NCBI GenBank assembly: GCA_022059125.1 | Contig: JAEUWY010000001.1 | Span: 2,294,001-2,358,000, forward strand | Reading direction: 5' to 3' | DNA: 64,000 nucleotides | From: Corynespora cassiicola | Taxonomy: Eukaryota; Ascomycota; Dothideomycetes; Pleosporales; Corynesporascaceae | Shown: positions 1 to 11,478 of the stretch, piece by piece | Numbering within the stretch: position 1 is the stretch's first letter | Layout of the letters: each line of letters opens with the position of its first letter | Position numbers and translations under genes: made by a program | Notes under the pieces: generated by a model | Seen by the model: the letters and a program-made list of their open reading frames with translations, nothing else | Database searches by the model: none | Told to the model about the DNA's origin: nothing

Positions 1-557
1 ATGTACTTCCAATGGGACCCACTTCGGCCCCAATGGATTCACATGGACCCCAGCCTCATCACCAACTCCCCTAGCCGCTGGCAGCTCTTGTACACCGTAT
101 CTGTAAGCCCCCACCTACCAAATCATCTACAAATACACACCGTTTTTTTCCCTGATTTACATGCCACCAGGTCCAGGAAGTCGAAGCCCCAAACTACATC
201 GTCAGAGTAAAGGACCTACTGGGCGGCGTCGTGATTGAGTTCAGATGGGTTTTGACGCAGGGCCCACCATCGCGCGAGTTGGTTTTTGATACTCTGGGCA
301 GGATGGTAGGGCTGAATGAGCCGAAGTTAGACCCGAAGAAGATATGGATGAGTGAAGATGAGAGGAATCTGGAGGAGGAGAAGCTGGAAAGGAAAAGGAT
401 CAAAGAGAAGGAGGAGATGGAGGAGTTGGAGAAGGAGTTGGAGGCTGAGGAACAAAAAGGGCATTTGAAGACTGGAGAGAAATTTGTGGGGGCTGAATAT
501 GGGGTTAAGGAGGAGACGTCGGAGGCGGGTCTGGCCAGTGAAGGACAAGGAAACTAG
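1..557 (+). CDS. C-terminal end of an unidentified protein (5' end outside window)
   Basis: This is the 3' part of a gene that enters from the left edge. An exon covering 1-102 joins one at 171-557 across a 68-bp intron with a GTAAGC donor at 103 and a CCACCAG acceptor; a second in-frame donor at 97 is possible. The second exon reads into a compact beta-strand-like stretch (IVRVKDLLGGVVIEFRW) and then a very charged Glu/Lys-rich tail that should form a helix or coiled coil (about 45 residues). I do not recognise the family. The frame continuity and codon pattern support real coding; the function is unknown. The first ATG at base 1 is probably internal. Confidence 0.5.
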
Positions 558-1214
558 GCAGATACCAATGTTTAAGGTTTGCTGATTATTGGCAGGGGTG
601 GATTTGGGCTGAGGAGAATGACTAGTTTTAGGCAGGTGTTCCGGAAGGCGTTGTGGGTTGGAGTCAGTGAGGGTGGTATACAAGTAGTATGTGGTAACTT
701 CGGGGTTTCAATGGTATTTCCACATGCTTCTGACTTTTTATTGACACTGGAGATATAAGTTCAAGGAGTTTTCTGAGGCTCAAACCAAACCCAACCGAAG
801 GAGTACCGGATTGGCTCATCGACGGGAAATAGTAAAAGTTCTGGATTTTACCCAGTCTTCATTTATGTAAATCTAGCCTCTGGTAGTTTTAAATTCAAAA
901 AATATGTAAAAAAAAAACGTCAAAGGCGGTATTAGGATGTGATTTCATTGTGGTAAATCATCCTTAACACCTCTAATGTTAGCCAACTAGACCACAGGCA
1001 GATTTTCAAGCTACAGTACATTTTTCCAGTTTTAGGTAACTTTCGGCTGGCTTTTTTTTTTTTTTACAGTAGCTGTTTAGCTCGTTGGTTTGTAACCAGC
1101 TCTAAGCTCATCCTCTCCGATTCATCATCGCTAGACTTTCAACGATCCCGTTGAACAACCCCAATTCTCTACCTAAAAAATCCCAACCCAATACCTTACA
1201 GCACGGTATTCCCC
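558..1214. other. Intergenic region, no gene seen
   Basis: Both flanking genes end here (convergent 3' ends). It is AT-richer than the genes, with homopolymer runs of A near 907-917 and of T near 1051-1065. No conserved coding stretch or RNA gene was recognised. Confidence 0.6.
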
Positions 1215-2245
1215 TCATCCCGCCAACACCCCCGCAATCTCCTTGGCCAACAACTGATGAATAGGCTGCGTGGGATGCAAACTATCCAACCAGAAATACT
1301 CGCTCGCCGCAAACTCACACTCGTCATACTTATCGTCCCACTCCTCCGTCCCCCCACTATACGCCGCACACGTCCCCACCGTATTCCTATACACAGCCGT
1401 CTCCTCAAACCGCCCAGGCTCATCCATGACCTCCCCAAACAGCGTAAGCGCATCATACACCCACACGGTCGAGTACGCAAAATCGTGATCCACGCTCCGC
1501 ACCATCTTGCCCAGCCGCGCATTGTAGTCCCCGACGCACTCCCGCATGGCCGGGACGCGCGTGGCATTCGCCGACGAGCCCGCGACCCGCGGCGCCCGCC
1601 ACAGCGGCGGCACGTTGACGAAGAGGAAATTGCGCGCCCCGACGCCATGCAGTTCCTCGGCTAGCTCGTAGTACCGCGCGATGAGGTCCGCGTTGTGCGC
1701 CGCGGGATCCCCGCTCGTGGACAGGTATCCGTTGACGCAGTCGTTGATGCCGATCCAGAGCGCGAAGACGGAGGTCGCGGGGTCGAAGGAGGTGGCGTTG
1801 TAGTATTGCTTGAAGGAGGCGATTTGGCCGGCGAGGTCGACGTTGAGGTTGGAGTCGACGATGGCTTCGTCGATGGTGGCGCCGGCGCGGGCGAAGTTGT
1901 AGGTTAACAGGGTCGAGGCGTTGTATGTGGTTGTGAGGTATGTGGGCCAGACTTCGCCGTTGGAGCTGCTGGATTGGCCGTTGCCCGTGGGATTGGAGGG
2001 AGAGGGCTGCGTTTTGGAGGGGTCAAAGTTGTTGCGGGTGTATGAGTCGCCGCTGGAGGGGGTGGTTAGGGGCTTTCTGGGTATTCCAATGGGGATAGGG
2101 GGATGCGGTACAAGATGAAGAGCTTTTCGAGGTTGGGGAACCCATTGTATGCGCGCTTTATGGGGGCTTTGTGGGGGACGCCGGATGCTCCTGTTGCAAG
2201 CAGGGTTGCTGTGAGGGAGCAAAGAATGAGCTTCATTTTTGCCAT
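1215..2245 (-). CDS. Secreted GDSL/SGNH-family esterase
   Basis: Predicted acyl or acetyl ester hydrolase of the SGNH superfamily, resembling fungal carbohydrate-esterase-family-16-like enzymes. Exons are 2112-2245 and 1215-2052; removing the 59-bp intron (GTACCG...CTCCAG) restores the block I motif FGDSYT. The product is about 323 residues. Residues 1-22 form a signal peptide (hydrophobic core LILCSLTATLLATG), so secretion is likely. Visible catalytic elements are Ser48 in GDS, Gly102 (block II), GIND at 146-149 (block III, Asn148) and DSLH at 301-304 giving the Asp/His pair. Several N-x-T/S sites suit a secreted glycoprotein. I chose the ATG at 2245; 2236 is also possible. The substrate (acetylated xylan, other ester or lipid) cannot be read from the sequence. 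Confidence 0.88.
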
Positions 2246-3493
2246 CGGGCGGACAATCCAACCAGTGATTTTGATGTTGACTATAGGGCTCGTTACGGCC
2301 ATGTGATGCCCTCTAATGACATCTTATACATTTTATTCTTCCCCTTTTAACGACCCATTGCCGTTCGACCGACTGATTTAACTAGAGAAACGACTGGCAT
2401 TGCGTCGCGCTTCACCTACTTGAGGCGACATGACCGGGTCAATGGGTTCGGAGTTGGGCTTAAATTGCCGGATTGAAGAAAGAAGCATCTACTTGGGTGG
2501 AGGCGAGTGTAATCAGGAGCTAAAACCTGGGGGCGAACATGCGGAGGTGTGGGGAATGCTATCTTATTGGTGGAACCGCGGCGCAGACAATGTCTTCAGA
2601 TGCATGTGTACCTAGTGCATCCGAAGGCGGAACTATTTCCAGTACTTCACGGGGTAGATAACTTCTGTTCTTGGAATAGTGATTGCGAGTTGAGGTTTGT
2701 ATTCCCTTCGGCCTAAAATCGCTCCGGGTTCTCGCTGCAAATGGCCCGGATTGTCCGGTAGGGGTGGAACTGACTAGCAACGTCAAGTGCTACAGATTTG
2801 AGGAATAAAACACACAGATAAAGCCGACCTAGTATAGCTCCATCTAAAATATGCTAGCGGTCTTTTCTCAGACGAGTCTTGAATGTGAGGGCGGTTTCTG
2901 GAAGAGATGAAGAATAATGAATTCCCCGCGAGCATTCTTACCTTTGGTTATAATACTAAGGTGAAGGGCCTCAAGTTTTGTTCGTTAACCCCTACGACCC
3001 ACTGAATAACAACTCACCGTTAAACATCACCATCTCTCATCAACAGCCTGTTCTGTACCATATAGGAATGTAGTACAGCTGGACGACCCCTCAGACGGCA
3101 TATCATAATCGCATGTAGCCTGGGTGAAAGAATAAGGGCAGATTTTAGAGTAGAGTAGTTATCGGTATTAGCATTCAATATCAAACTGTATTCAAAGAGA
3201 TGGCACTTTCATGTAAGCAATTGAACAAATCTTACCCACGAGATAAAGAATGAGATGGGAAGCACGGGTAGATTGGGTTTGATAACTCATGTGACCAAGT
3301 CGTCAAACGCACATGATACTGATAAGACAATCGAGGGCAATGCAGCCGGCTCTATGTGTTGTACAATTAGCAAACGTAAGCTACATAATAGTGTCGAATG
3401 GCCGAACGGCCGGTATTTTTCGCTAAAGGTTTTGCGCCAACATTCAACGAAACAAAATCATCTGTTGAACGCGGATTACTGCCTCGCTGTGGC
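2246..3493. other. Intergenic region upstream of the esterase, no gene seen
   Basis: Only short overlapping open frames with no recognisable motif are present. It holds the promoter of the esterase gene on its left and the 3' end of PHO88 on its right. Confidence 0.55.
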
Positions 3494-4207
3494 CTACTCG
3501 TCCTTGACACCACCACGGCCGGCCCTCTCGGCAGCCTCGATGCTCTTCTTGTCCGTCTTGATCTCGCCGCCCTGCATGGCGCCCATGAGGCCGCCGGCCG
3601 CCTTCCAGGGCCTCTGAAGATCACCAGTGGCGGGCTTACCGAACAGGTGAACCTTGACAAGGTTACCCTCGAAAGCGCCCTTGAGGGGGATGATGGACTG
3701 GATGAGCAGCGGGTTGGTGTACTTGAAGTAAAAGTGCATGACAGCCATCATGCCGACACCCATGAGCTGGGCTTTGAACAACTGGCGGAGCTGGCCGAGA
3801 TCGTAGGCCTTGACGGTGGTCGCGACGAACTTGGGCTCCTCGCCGGATCCGACGGGGGCGGGCTCGACGTACTTGACAACAGTCATGTCTGCGGTGGGGC
3901 GTCAGCGCGATGGGCCTCGTGAATGAAGAGGCTCCGTGCACAGAGCGGGGTGCAACACGTACCGTTCTTCTTGTTGATCTGAGTCTGGACATAGAAGTAG
4001 ATGCTGGCGATGATGATGTTGGAGACGACATAGAGGGCGCGGACACCGTTGAGAACATTGGGATCATCAAAGGGTACCTTCTTGGAGATTTGCATAAATC
4101 CCAAGATGATGATGAGGTTGGTGCTGGAGGTGCGCGTTAGCAGAGCTGTCGAGCGCCCCATGGCGTCAGATCTGGGGGGCGTACACTTGGGGGTTGAGGC
4201 CTGCCAT
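3494..4207 (-). CDS. PHO88: PHO88 / SND3 ER membrane protein
   Basis: Homologue of yeast Pho88, an ER membrane protein first linked to phosphate transport and later identified as Snd3 of the SRP-independent ER-targeting route. Three exons: 4185-4207, 3963-4123 and 3494-3888, with introns of 61 and 74 bp. Splicing gives an uninterrupted start MAGLNPQVTNLIIILG and the junction INKKNDMTVVKYVEP, both typical of the family. The product is 192 residues, close to the yeast length of 188. Hydrophobic segments lie near residues 8-22, 38-58 and 105-130, followed by a basic cytosolic tail. Nothing looks broken. Confidence 0.93.
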
Positions 4208-4929
4208 TGCGACGGATACAGTGGTTGCGAAAGTACGGGGAGAACGTGGACGTGCGACGACGGTGGATTGTCTTCTCTTCGCGACACGGGGAGAGGGAGG
4301 CGGGCGCAGTAAGTGGGAGGAGCAACAGCGAAGTCGGGACGGCCGAACTTTTGTGGTGGGCGAGGCGCTTGGCGGCCACGGCAAAAAGGCCACCTTCCAA
4401 GGGTCTCGGATGGATGCGCTAGTCTAACCCGAATCGGGCCGACACCTTCTAGTCGGGTCCAATGTCTTCTCTTGACAGATTGAGCTGCTGGGCCAGGAGC
4501 TAGTCTTCGCCGCAGAGGCAAACCGGACGCATTTTTGATGGCTGGATCCACCCCATGGTTGCGTGTTCTGCTTACGCTTTCCAGGTCAAGAGCTGGAAAG
4601 GTATGCCGTGCAAGCAAGCTTCAACACATCTTCCACCCCTACAGTACACACTGTTCAAAAAGGTTTGGATTCGTGGGTATCTTATCTATCCTACCATTAA
4701 GTATGTATGCCCTCCCACCCCCATGCTGTTGCGCCCGCCAGGAAATCGACTATGTACAAGCGAATCGCCAGTATACTATGCATCAAACGCCACGCTATCC
4801 TATCATGCATGATGATGCCAGTCTCAGGGCAGTCCATCCCAAGGCCAACCCGAGAGCAGCAACGACAAAAACATATGCTACGTTGGGACGGATCCAAGTT
4901 GCTGGCATAGAACGAACCGTGCAAGAACC
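4208..4929. other. PHO88 promoter region and downstream flank of the deubiquitinase gene
   Basis: Tandem minus-strand genes flank it. The part next to the PHO88 start (4208-4420) is GC-rich; the rest is mixed. Open frames here have no family motifs. Confidence 0.5.
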
Positions 4930-7678
4930 TCACATGACGGTGCATTCTCGGTCTGGACGGTTTTTATCCTTGTCCTTCTCTTTTCCCTTTTCGCCAGTAA
5001 TTTCGAGCGGGTCTCGACTTTTACTGCGCATTCTTTTCTTCTCCTCTTTACGCTCCTTGCGGCTCTTGCTGCGCCCCAGGCCGCCGCTGTCTTTCTTGTC
5101 CTTTACAGGGCTCCTGTTTTGTTGACTAGTCTCCGCACTTTGGACTTCATTGATGACGATGACTGGGTCGTCTGGAGTGCTGTTGTCAGTGGTAATTTGA
5201 AGCTTGTCCTTACTAGCTCGGCCAGTCAGCCTTGAAATGGTGAGGGATAACCTTCCCTCGCCACTCTGGCTGCCGGGACGGCTCTTACTGCCTGGCATCC
5301 ATGTCCTCGAGCCGCGTCTCGAGGTCGATAGGAAGCCAGCCTTTTGGTCATCTGGAGTGGTTGGGGCGGTGCGGCCACGGGATAGACTAGGGTTGCTGCC
5401 CTCGAATTCATCAACGGCTACGCTGCTTCTTCTAGCGCTAGACATGCTGCTGCGAGGCACTGGCTCATCGGAATTGCCCGAGTCGTGTTGAGAGAGATCT
5501 TCCGCCATCACATCGTCCCATTCGCCACCTACCAACGTGTCTGTACCTGTCACATCGGTAGTAGTGATGGAAAGTAGTGTCTCCCGCGACGGATCGGCAG
5601 TAGGAAGGCCGGACTTGGACTGGGCCTCGGCATAAGTGGGAGGGTCTCCTCTGCTTGCCAGTTCCTCGTCTATAGGTTGGACCTGGTAGAAGAGAAGATA
5701 TGGGGACTCTTGTCGAAGAGCCTCCTTGATGTCGATTTCAGACACTCGCGGATTGGCGAGATCATCAAAGCGCAACCAAGATACAGATGCCTCTTTGGTG
5801 GTGGATGAGTCAGTCCCAGGTCGGACTTCGGATGAAGGCAAGTTGGCACGAATCAGAGAAACGTAGTGGCCAGAATCCACTGATACTCCTCGATGGCATA
5901 CAACCGACTGGAGGACAAGCTTGAAGTTGCCAAAAAGTGGGCCCTCTTCGTTCATGCGATCGTCCGAGATGAAGTGGGGAAGGCCAATCTCCAGGGGTAT
6001 GTCGATGTAGGTGTCCAAGCGCTTTGGTGTACCATTGGGCTCCATTGTATATCGTTTTAGACATATTCCCAGGACCGGGCGCTTTGCCGAGAAATGAGCT
6101 GCAACCTGAGCATCTGACTTGGGCACGTTATCTGTATACCAAGGGATTAGGCTGAAGAATTGCCACGCAGGCATCATCACTTCCTTGCGGAGTGAAGCGG
6201 ATCGAGGGCGACCGCCAGAGCTGTGATTCAGCATTTCATCCAGCATCTTCTTCTCATCAAAACTCTTCTCGTCAGCGGCCTTTGCGCGTGCGGCATATCG
6301 CTCCGCAAATATACTGTCGGCGCGACGTCTGCCTTGGATGGGTCTGACAGGGGTGACAGGGGTAAGAGAGGTCGGAGTCGCGACCAAGGGCGAGTTGGAC
6401 CCTGACACTTCGACAGTTTCGATGTGTATAGCACCGCTCTTTTCAGTTTCCTTGCCATCTTCTGTAGTTCTAATGGAGCTAAGTGTGTTTTGCCGTTGGA
6501 GATAGCGCTTGACCTCGATTCTGTTGTTGAAATACTCCTCTAGGCAGCCTTCTAATGTGACAACCTGGTCGCGCTCTTGCTCTGGGATTGCCACTTCTAG
6601 CAGGCGCTCATTTACGAACTTGTGGTCATCTTCTTTGTCTTCTCTCCCAGTATGATAGATGTCCATTTTCAACGTGAGCAGAGGCAACTCCAGGGCGCCG
6701 GTAATAAACGTGAAGGCTTCCGATGCGTCCTGCTGGCGGATTTCGGCAGCGTCCTCCCATCCACATTTGGCCAATGCCTCCTGCAGGTGTTTGGTCTAAA
6801 AAGAAATCAGCACTGGTCGCATAATCGCATAGAAGCAATCTTACCAGATCGACACGGATAAGCTGGCCGGACCTCAACAAATTCACCCAAAGCCGGAGGA
6901 TGCCAGCAAGTTTCTTCCTGGGCTCATCGGCGAAGTTGTCAAACAGCATGGCCTCGAAGCTGTCTAGTCGCGCAAACATGGCGAAAAGGAGGGCATCCAA
7001 GTAGCACGTCACCATGTTGCGGTTGACGGCCCCAAGCATAGTCACGCCTGAATCATAGTCCTTCAGTATGCCGTCGAACGAATCGCTTGCGAGGACGAGG
7101 ACATCGTAGGCTTTGTCAAGGTCGTCGGGGTACCAAGAGAGGGCATATTCAGCCTGGGCTTCTCCAAGACTAGTGATGCCAGCGGCATTCAAGCGCTGAA
7201 TGAGAGTTTTGACCTGGAGCATGTCTTAATATATGTTCCAGGCTTGGAGTGTTCGAGTGCGTACCTTCTTCTCGCTTTCCTTCTCGGTAAGTTTGAGCTC
7301 TTCGTTGGTAAAGATCTTGTACAAATCGTCGGGTACCGGAGTTTCGCGAGACTGTAGTGCAGCTGTCAGAGGAGTTTGGTACATAATCCTGGGGTGGAGG
7401 TGGCGTAAGATGTGCGCAATGAGGGCGGCGCAAAGACGGGCAACGGCCGGAAGACTGAATGAAAGAAACGGGAGCTCGGTAGAGGTTGTAGGGAGTGACG
7501 CGACGCTGCCAGCAGCATCTTCACGGGACGTTGAGGGGCGCCGCATGCGCGGCGACGATGCAAATGGGGCGGGGGAAAAGGCAGAAATGGGCGGGCATAC
7601 TTTACTGCGGCCGTGGCGCGAGAAGCGCTTCTGGCCATGCTTGTCGCGCCGGCTCAGGAATCGCGAAACGCCGTTCAT
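4930..7678 (-). CDS. USP-family ubiquitin carboxyl-terminal hydrolase with C-terminal CaaX-like motif
   Basis: Cysteine protease predicted to remove ubiquitin from proteins. Four exons: 7601-7678, 7265-7351, 6845-7213 and 4930-6795; introns are 249, 51 and 49 bp. The product is about 799 residues. The Cys box (NMVTCYLDALLF) places the nucleophile near residue 125; the QQDASEAF element follows; the ICLKRY strand lies near 426; the His box (SGHYVSLIR) gives His near 488, and WLRFDDL the acidic residue near 522. A Ser/Arg-rich insertion (about 280-375) splits the catalytic domain. The last 230 residues look disordered and basic. The protein ends in CTVM, which fits a farnesylation CaaX box. The first intron is unusually long; its GTATGC donor and CTGAC-CTACAG acceptor are good. 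No specific orthologue name can be given. Confidence 0.85.
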
Positions 7679-8252
7679 GGTGAGGCAGAGGAGGAGGGTG
7701 TCCCATACAGAGCGAGCGGGCGGCGGTGGTAATAAAACGGGCGGCCAAGCGGTACGGCGGGGCAGGCAGCGGTATTGTTTGGCGACCCGACAGCAGCAGC
7801 GTGGGGCTCCACAGTCACGGCGACGGTCACGGCCACGGCCACGGCGTCACGATGCCGGTGCAGAGGACCGATGGGCTGAGGAGGAATGACCCGGTGGCGT
7901 GCGGCCGCGCGGGCTGGAGGCCCAGAGGCGATGGATAGACGTGACGAGGCCGTGTACAGGCGGAGACGGTGTTTGCGCAGTCCGGCAGGGCCGCCGTCAG
8001 CCAGACTGGCGGCGACGTGAAGGCGCGGCCCCCAGTGCGGCTACAGGGCAGCGTCATTGGCCGTTCCCCGGGCGCTCCCAGCGCGCTGGCCTAGTCGGGG
8101 CCGATCCCTGCGTGATGTGCAGAAGCCCAGACCAGCGCCGAAATTTGCGAAGGCGAGGCTTGGGAGCGAGAAACATCACGACCGCCCAGCGACGACACCA
8201 CCCGCCGCCCGTCCACCCGCCCTCCATCCGCCCCGTCGCTCCCGTCGCCGCC
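7679..8252. promoter_or_regulatory. Shared divergent promoter region of the deubiquitinase and mrpl7 genes
   Basis: The two start codons face away from each other across 574 bp of GC-rich DNA. No TATA box stands out. A short run of GGCCAC/GGTCAC repeats lies around 7815-7850. Confidence 0.5.
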
Positions 8253-9418
8253 ATGGCCCTGCGCGAGCTGCCGCTGCGGTCTGCGTCCGCCCTCGCCAGG
8301 CACGCCAGGCCCGCCGCCCCCGCCGTCTGCCAGCACGCCGCCCGCCATACCTCGACCGACGCCCTGCAGCAGCTCGAGACGGCCACCTCGCACGCGGTCC
8401 CGCCGCCATCAGAGGAGCTGGCCAAGAGCTTCGACCCCGTTGCGCGCAGCCGGCTGGGGCGCTCCAAGAAGAAGCAGCTGCCGCCCAGCAGGTAGGCGCC
8501 CGCAATGGCAATGCCTCGCCGCCGTGCACCCCGTTGACCCTCGCCTCAGATACCAGTTCCGCCCGCCCAAGTACTACCGCGGCCCTCTGCATCCCCACCA
8601 GCCTCCGCCGCCGTCCGACCCTTCGTCGCGCGAGTTCCAGCCCGGCCCCTTCAGCCTTCCCCGCCTCGAGCAGACGTACCAGAGCACCATCGCCTCGGAC
8701 CTCCTCACTCTCACATACCAGCACTTCCCGCCGGGCTACTCGGCGCCGCCCGTGGGCCAGCGCCTGCGCGAATGGACCGGCGACTCGCCCTACTTCAAGA
8801 ACCGTCCGCTCCGCCCGCCGCGAGGAAAGGGCGAGGAGCTGCCCCTGACGACGCCCCCGCGCACCTTCCGCAACATCCCCAAGATCACAAAGGTGGTGGT
8901 GCACTCCATGGTGCCCAAGGCCCAGGAGGACAGCGCCCACCTGCACGTCGCCGGCATGGTTCTACAGGCCATCACCAACGTGCGCGCCGTCGCCCACAAG
9001 GCCAGGCACAACGTGGTTGGCTGGGGCCTGCGCGAGGGCAGGTTTGTGTCCGCCACGGCCACGCTGGAACGCGAGGACGCCCACCATTTCCTGGCCAAGC
9101 TGGTCGACGTTGTGCTGCCCAAGATCAAGGAGTGGAAGGGCGTGCCGGGCTCGACTGGAGACGGCAGCGGCAACATGACCTTTGGCCTGACGCCCGACCA
9201 GCTCACTCTCTTCCCCGAGGTTGAGGTCAACTACGATGCGTGAGTCTCGCCGGAAAACAAACTGCATTGCTTGTCTGTTGCTAATCCCTGGCAGCTATCC
9301 CCCCAAGATGATCCCCGGCTGCCACATCACCGTCCAGACCGACGCAACCAACAATAGGGACGCACGCCTCCTGTTGCAGTCCATCGGCATTCCCTTCTAC
9401 GGAAAACTCAACGACTAA
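8253..9418 (+). CDS. mrpl7: Mitochondrial large-subunit ribosomal protein uL5m (MRPL7)
   Basis: Predicted component of the mitochondrial 54S ribosomal subunit, homologous to bacterial L5. Exons 8253-8491, 8550-9239 and 9295-9418 (introns 58 and 55 bp) give 350 residues. The first 30-40 residues are rich in Arg, Ala and Ser without acidic residues, as expected of a mitochondrial targeting peptide. The uL5 fold occupies about residues 190-350, with typical blocks IPKITKVVVHSM, NVRAVAHKARHNVVGWGLREG and the C-terminal IPGCHITVQT...LLLQSIGIPF. The 5' region is shared with the divergent deubiquitinase gene. Confidence 0.92.
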
Positions 9419-9730
9419 ATTAGAGCATCGCCTCGTGTACAAAATTTGTAAATGTTCAAATACTCCATGTACTTTTCTGGCTGTAAGACTTGGTTGTAAG
9501 ACAAAGGAATACATCTTCCACGGCCACTTGTATCTTTGTTCCCTGGTGACCGTCTTGGCTTCTCGTATCTTCTTTGATGCTGCCCTTTGAGCACGCAAAA
9601 CAATGTGATTGTCTCCTGTGCTGCATCACCTCATGTGCTGCGTGGTGTCTCACATAGGCAGCTGCCGTTTACCATCGCTCCTTCCCTGCACAACATTCAC
9701 ATCCCCAAATTCTGCCATCAACACATTTCA

Positions 9731-9764
9731 CTGCCTCTCACTGCCTCTCACTACCTCTCACTAC
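9731..9764 (+). repeat. Short tandem repeat, 10-bp unit CTRCCTCTCA, about 3.4 copies
   Basis: Three near-identical consecutive units (two CTGCCTCTCA, one CTACCTCTCA) lie about 35 bp upstream of the SET-protein start. This pyrimidine-rich tract is probably part of its 5' leader or core promoter, as such tracts often precede start codons in filamentous fungi. Confidence 0.8.
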
Positions 9765-9798
9765 CCACAACATTCATTCTAGCTTCAACACACCTACC

Positions 9799-10812
9799 AT
9801 GGCCGTCACCGCACAGACAGGCGGAAGAAGTGAGCGGATCAATGCCCAAAAGCCCACCGGCATCCTCAAGCTCTCGCCAAGGGCGCCCAAAAAGTACACC
9901 AAGGGACCCCGCATCCGTAGCAAATACTTCTGGTACCGCGAGCGCGACGGCTCCCTTCGCGTCGCCACGTGCTCCAATGACCCAGGCTTCCCACCGCTCC
10001 AGATCAATACCCTCGACTTCAACCCCGCTCACTTCGCGACAGAACCCTACCCGACCACTTTCCCCCTAGGCCTCCCCTGGCCCCCACAATCCGTCAACGA
10101 CATCCTCTGCTCACTCGGCCCGGAGAACTCCGATTGCGTCGGCGATGAGTGCTACACCCACTCCTCATGCCATGACCCGGACTGCCGCCACAGCTTCAAC
10201 GCCTGGGTACGCCAGACGGAAGCCTGGGAGGATCACTTCGAGCTTCGCATGACGCCAGACCGCGGCATAGGTGTGTTCACGAAGCGCGAGTTTGAGCGGG
10301 GCCATGTGCTGGGCTTCTACGCCGGGGAGGTGATGCCCTTGGTCGACGAGGTGCGCGGCGATTACCTCATGCAGGTCGATGTGGGCTTTATGCCCATCGA
10401 CGAGCTGAGCGACGAGGAAGACAGTGGGTTCGGATACGGGGATGACGAGTACCTGGATCGACGGCCGAGTTTCCCGCTACAGCCCATGGAAAGCGTCTAC
10501 ATTGATGGAGGGAGGAAGGGCAATTGGACGAGGTTTATCAATCATTCATGTCAGCCATATTGCATTTTTCGCATAGGAAGGGTCGGGACTACGCGCATCA
10601 TGATCGTAGAGACGGTGCGTGATGTCCCAGCCGGAGTCGAACTGACGGTCAGCTATGGGGAGGAGTATTATGGACAGAATACGACCAAGGTGTGCCGGTG
10701 TGGGACCGCCAATTGCGTGGGGAGAGAGAGGTGGGAGGATGAGGGGAATCAGATGATTGGGGAAGCTAAGGCGAGGGTCAAGAAGTGCAAGAGGTTGAGT
10801 CCGCCGCGATAG
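9799..10812 (+). CDS. SET-domain protein, putative lysine methyltransferase
   Basis: Single-exon gene for 337 residues. A basic N-terminus (to about 45) is followed by a Cys/His-rich segment at about 111-135 (CVGDECY...CHDPDCRH) resembling a pre-SET zinc site. The SET domain spans about 150-290, with GIGVF near 155, GFYAGEV near 173, the cofactor-pocket motif RFINHSC near 244-250 and SYGEEYY near 284. A post-SET-like cluster CRCGTANC follows at about 298-305. An acidic insertion (ELSDEEDSGF...) interrupts the SET core around 198-222. This should be an S-adenosylmethionine-dependent protein methyltransferase acting on histones or other proteins; the target is not deducible. I cannot match it to a named class such as SET1, SET2, CLR4 or EZH2. 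Confidence 0.85.
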   Translation: MAVTAQTGGRSERINAQKPTGILKLSPRAPKKYTKGPRIRSKYFWYRERDGSLRVATCSNDPGFPPLQINTLDFNPAHFATEPYPTTFPLGLPWPPQSVNDILCSLGPENSDCVGDECYTHSSCHDPDCRHSFNAWVRQTEAWEDHFELRMTPDRGIGVFTKREFERGHVLGFYAGEVMPLVDEVRGDYLMQVDVGFMPIDELSDEEDSGFGYGDDEYLDRRPSFPLQPMESVYIDGGRKGNWTRFINHSCQPYCIFRIGRVGTTRIMIVETVRDVPAGVELTVSYGEEYYGQNTTKVCRCGTANCVGRERWEDEGNQMIGEAKARVKKCKRLSPPR

Positions 10813-11478
10813 GTACTGGCGGTTAAGTCGCTAGTGAGGGCCTCAATAGATTTTTTTTTCTGTTTTCTTTTATCAGTGCGGTCGGGCGTAGCATATGGAG
10901 GCATGTGGCTCTTGTAAAGTAATGTAACATAGTGTCTGTAAGTTGGAGGTTGGTTGTTTGTGCAATATATCAAACCACATGTAACTTGAAGTTTATAAAG
11001 GGTTGCGAAGTATGTAGTATACATCATCGAACTCAATGGGCAATGGCGACCCGAGATTCTTCAGGATTTTTTCTTCACTATACCTGTTTGATCGAGAGTA
11101 GTGCCATAGTATTTCAATAACACGGGAGATTATGTTCCCATGCATCTGCCCTTGACCTCTACACGGTGCATGTTTGCCAAGAATATAGACTCCCCTGTTT
11201 TCAGTGTGGCACAGCGAACAAGCAGACATCAAGCTGGCAGTTTGTCCTGATTGGCTGCAGGGCCTGCATGATACGGTTATCTGCCCCGCTTCACATTTAG
11301 TCTCGAAAAGCGGGCGACACAACTAATGTTTTTACCTCGCACTACAACTATCAAGCTGTTTAGCAACCTACTACATTAGACTAGTTAAGTCTTCGTGAGA
11401 TCTCCGCAAGATATCCTGCCTCTAGCCTTTACTCTCTTCCGGAATACAAGTAGCTTAATCAAAGGAAATTGCCTCACC
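10813..11478. other. Intergenic region, no gene seen
   Basis: Moderately AT-rich DNA between two plus-strand genes. No coding or RNA signature was found. Confidence 0.55.

Noticed and set aside
7233..7889. 218-codon plus-strand open frame opposite the deubiquitinase start
   Set aside because: It overlaps the real minus-strand exons and the divergent promoter; its translation has no family motif.
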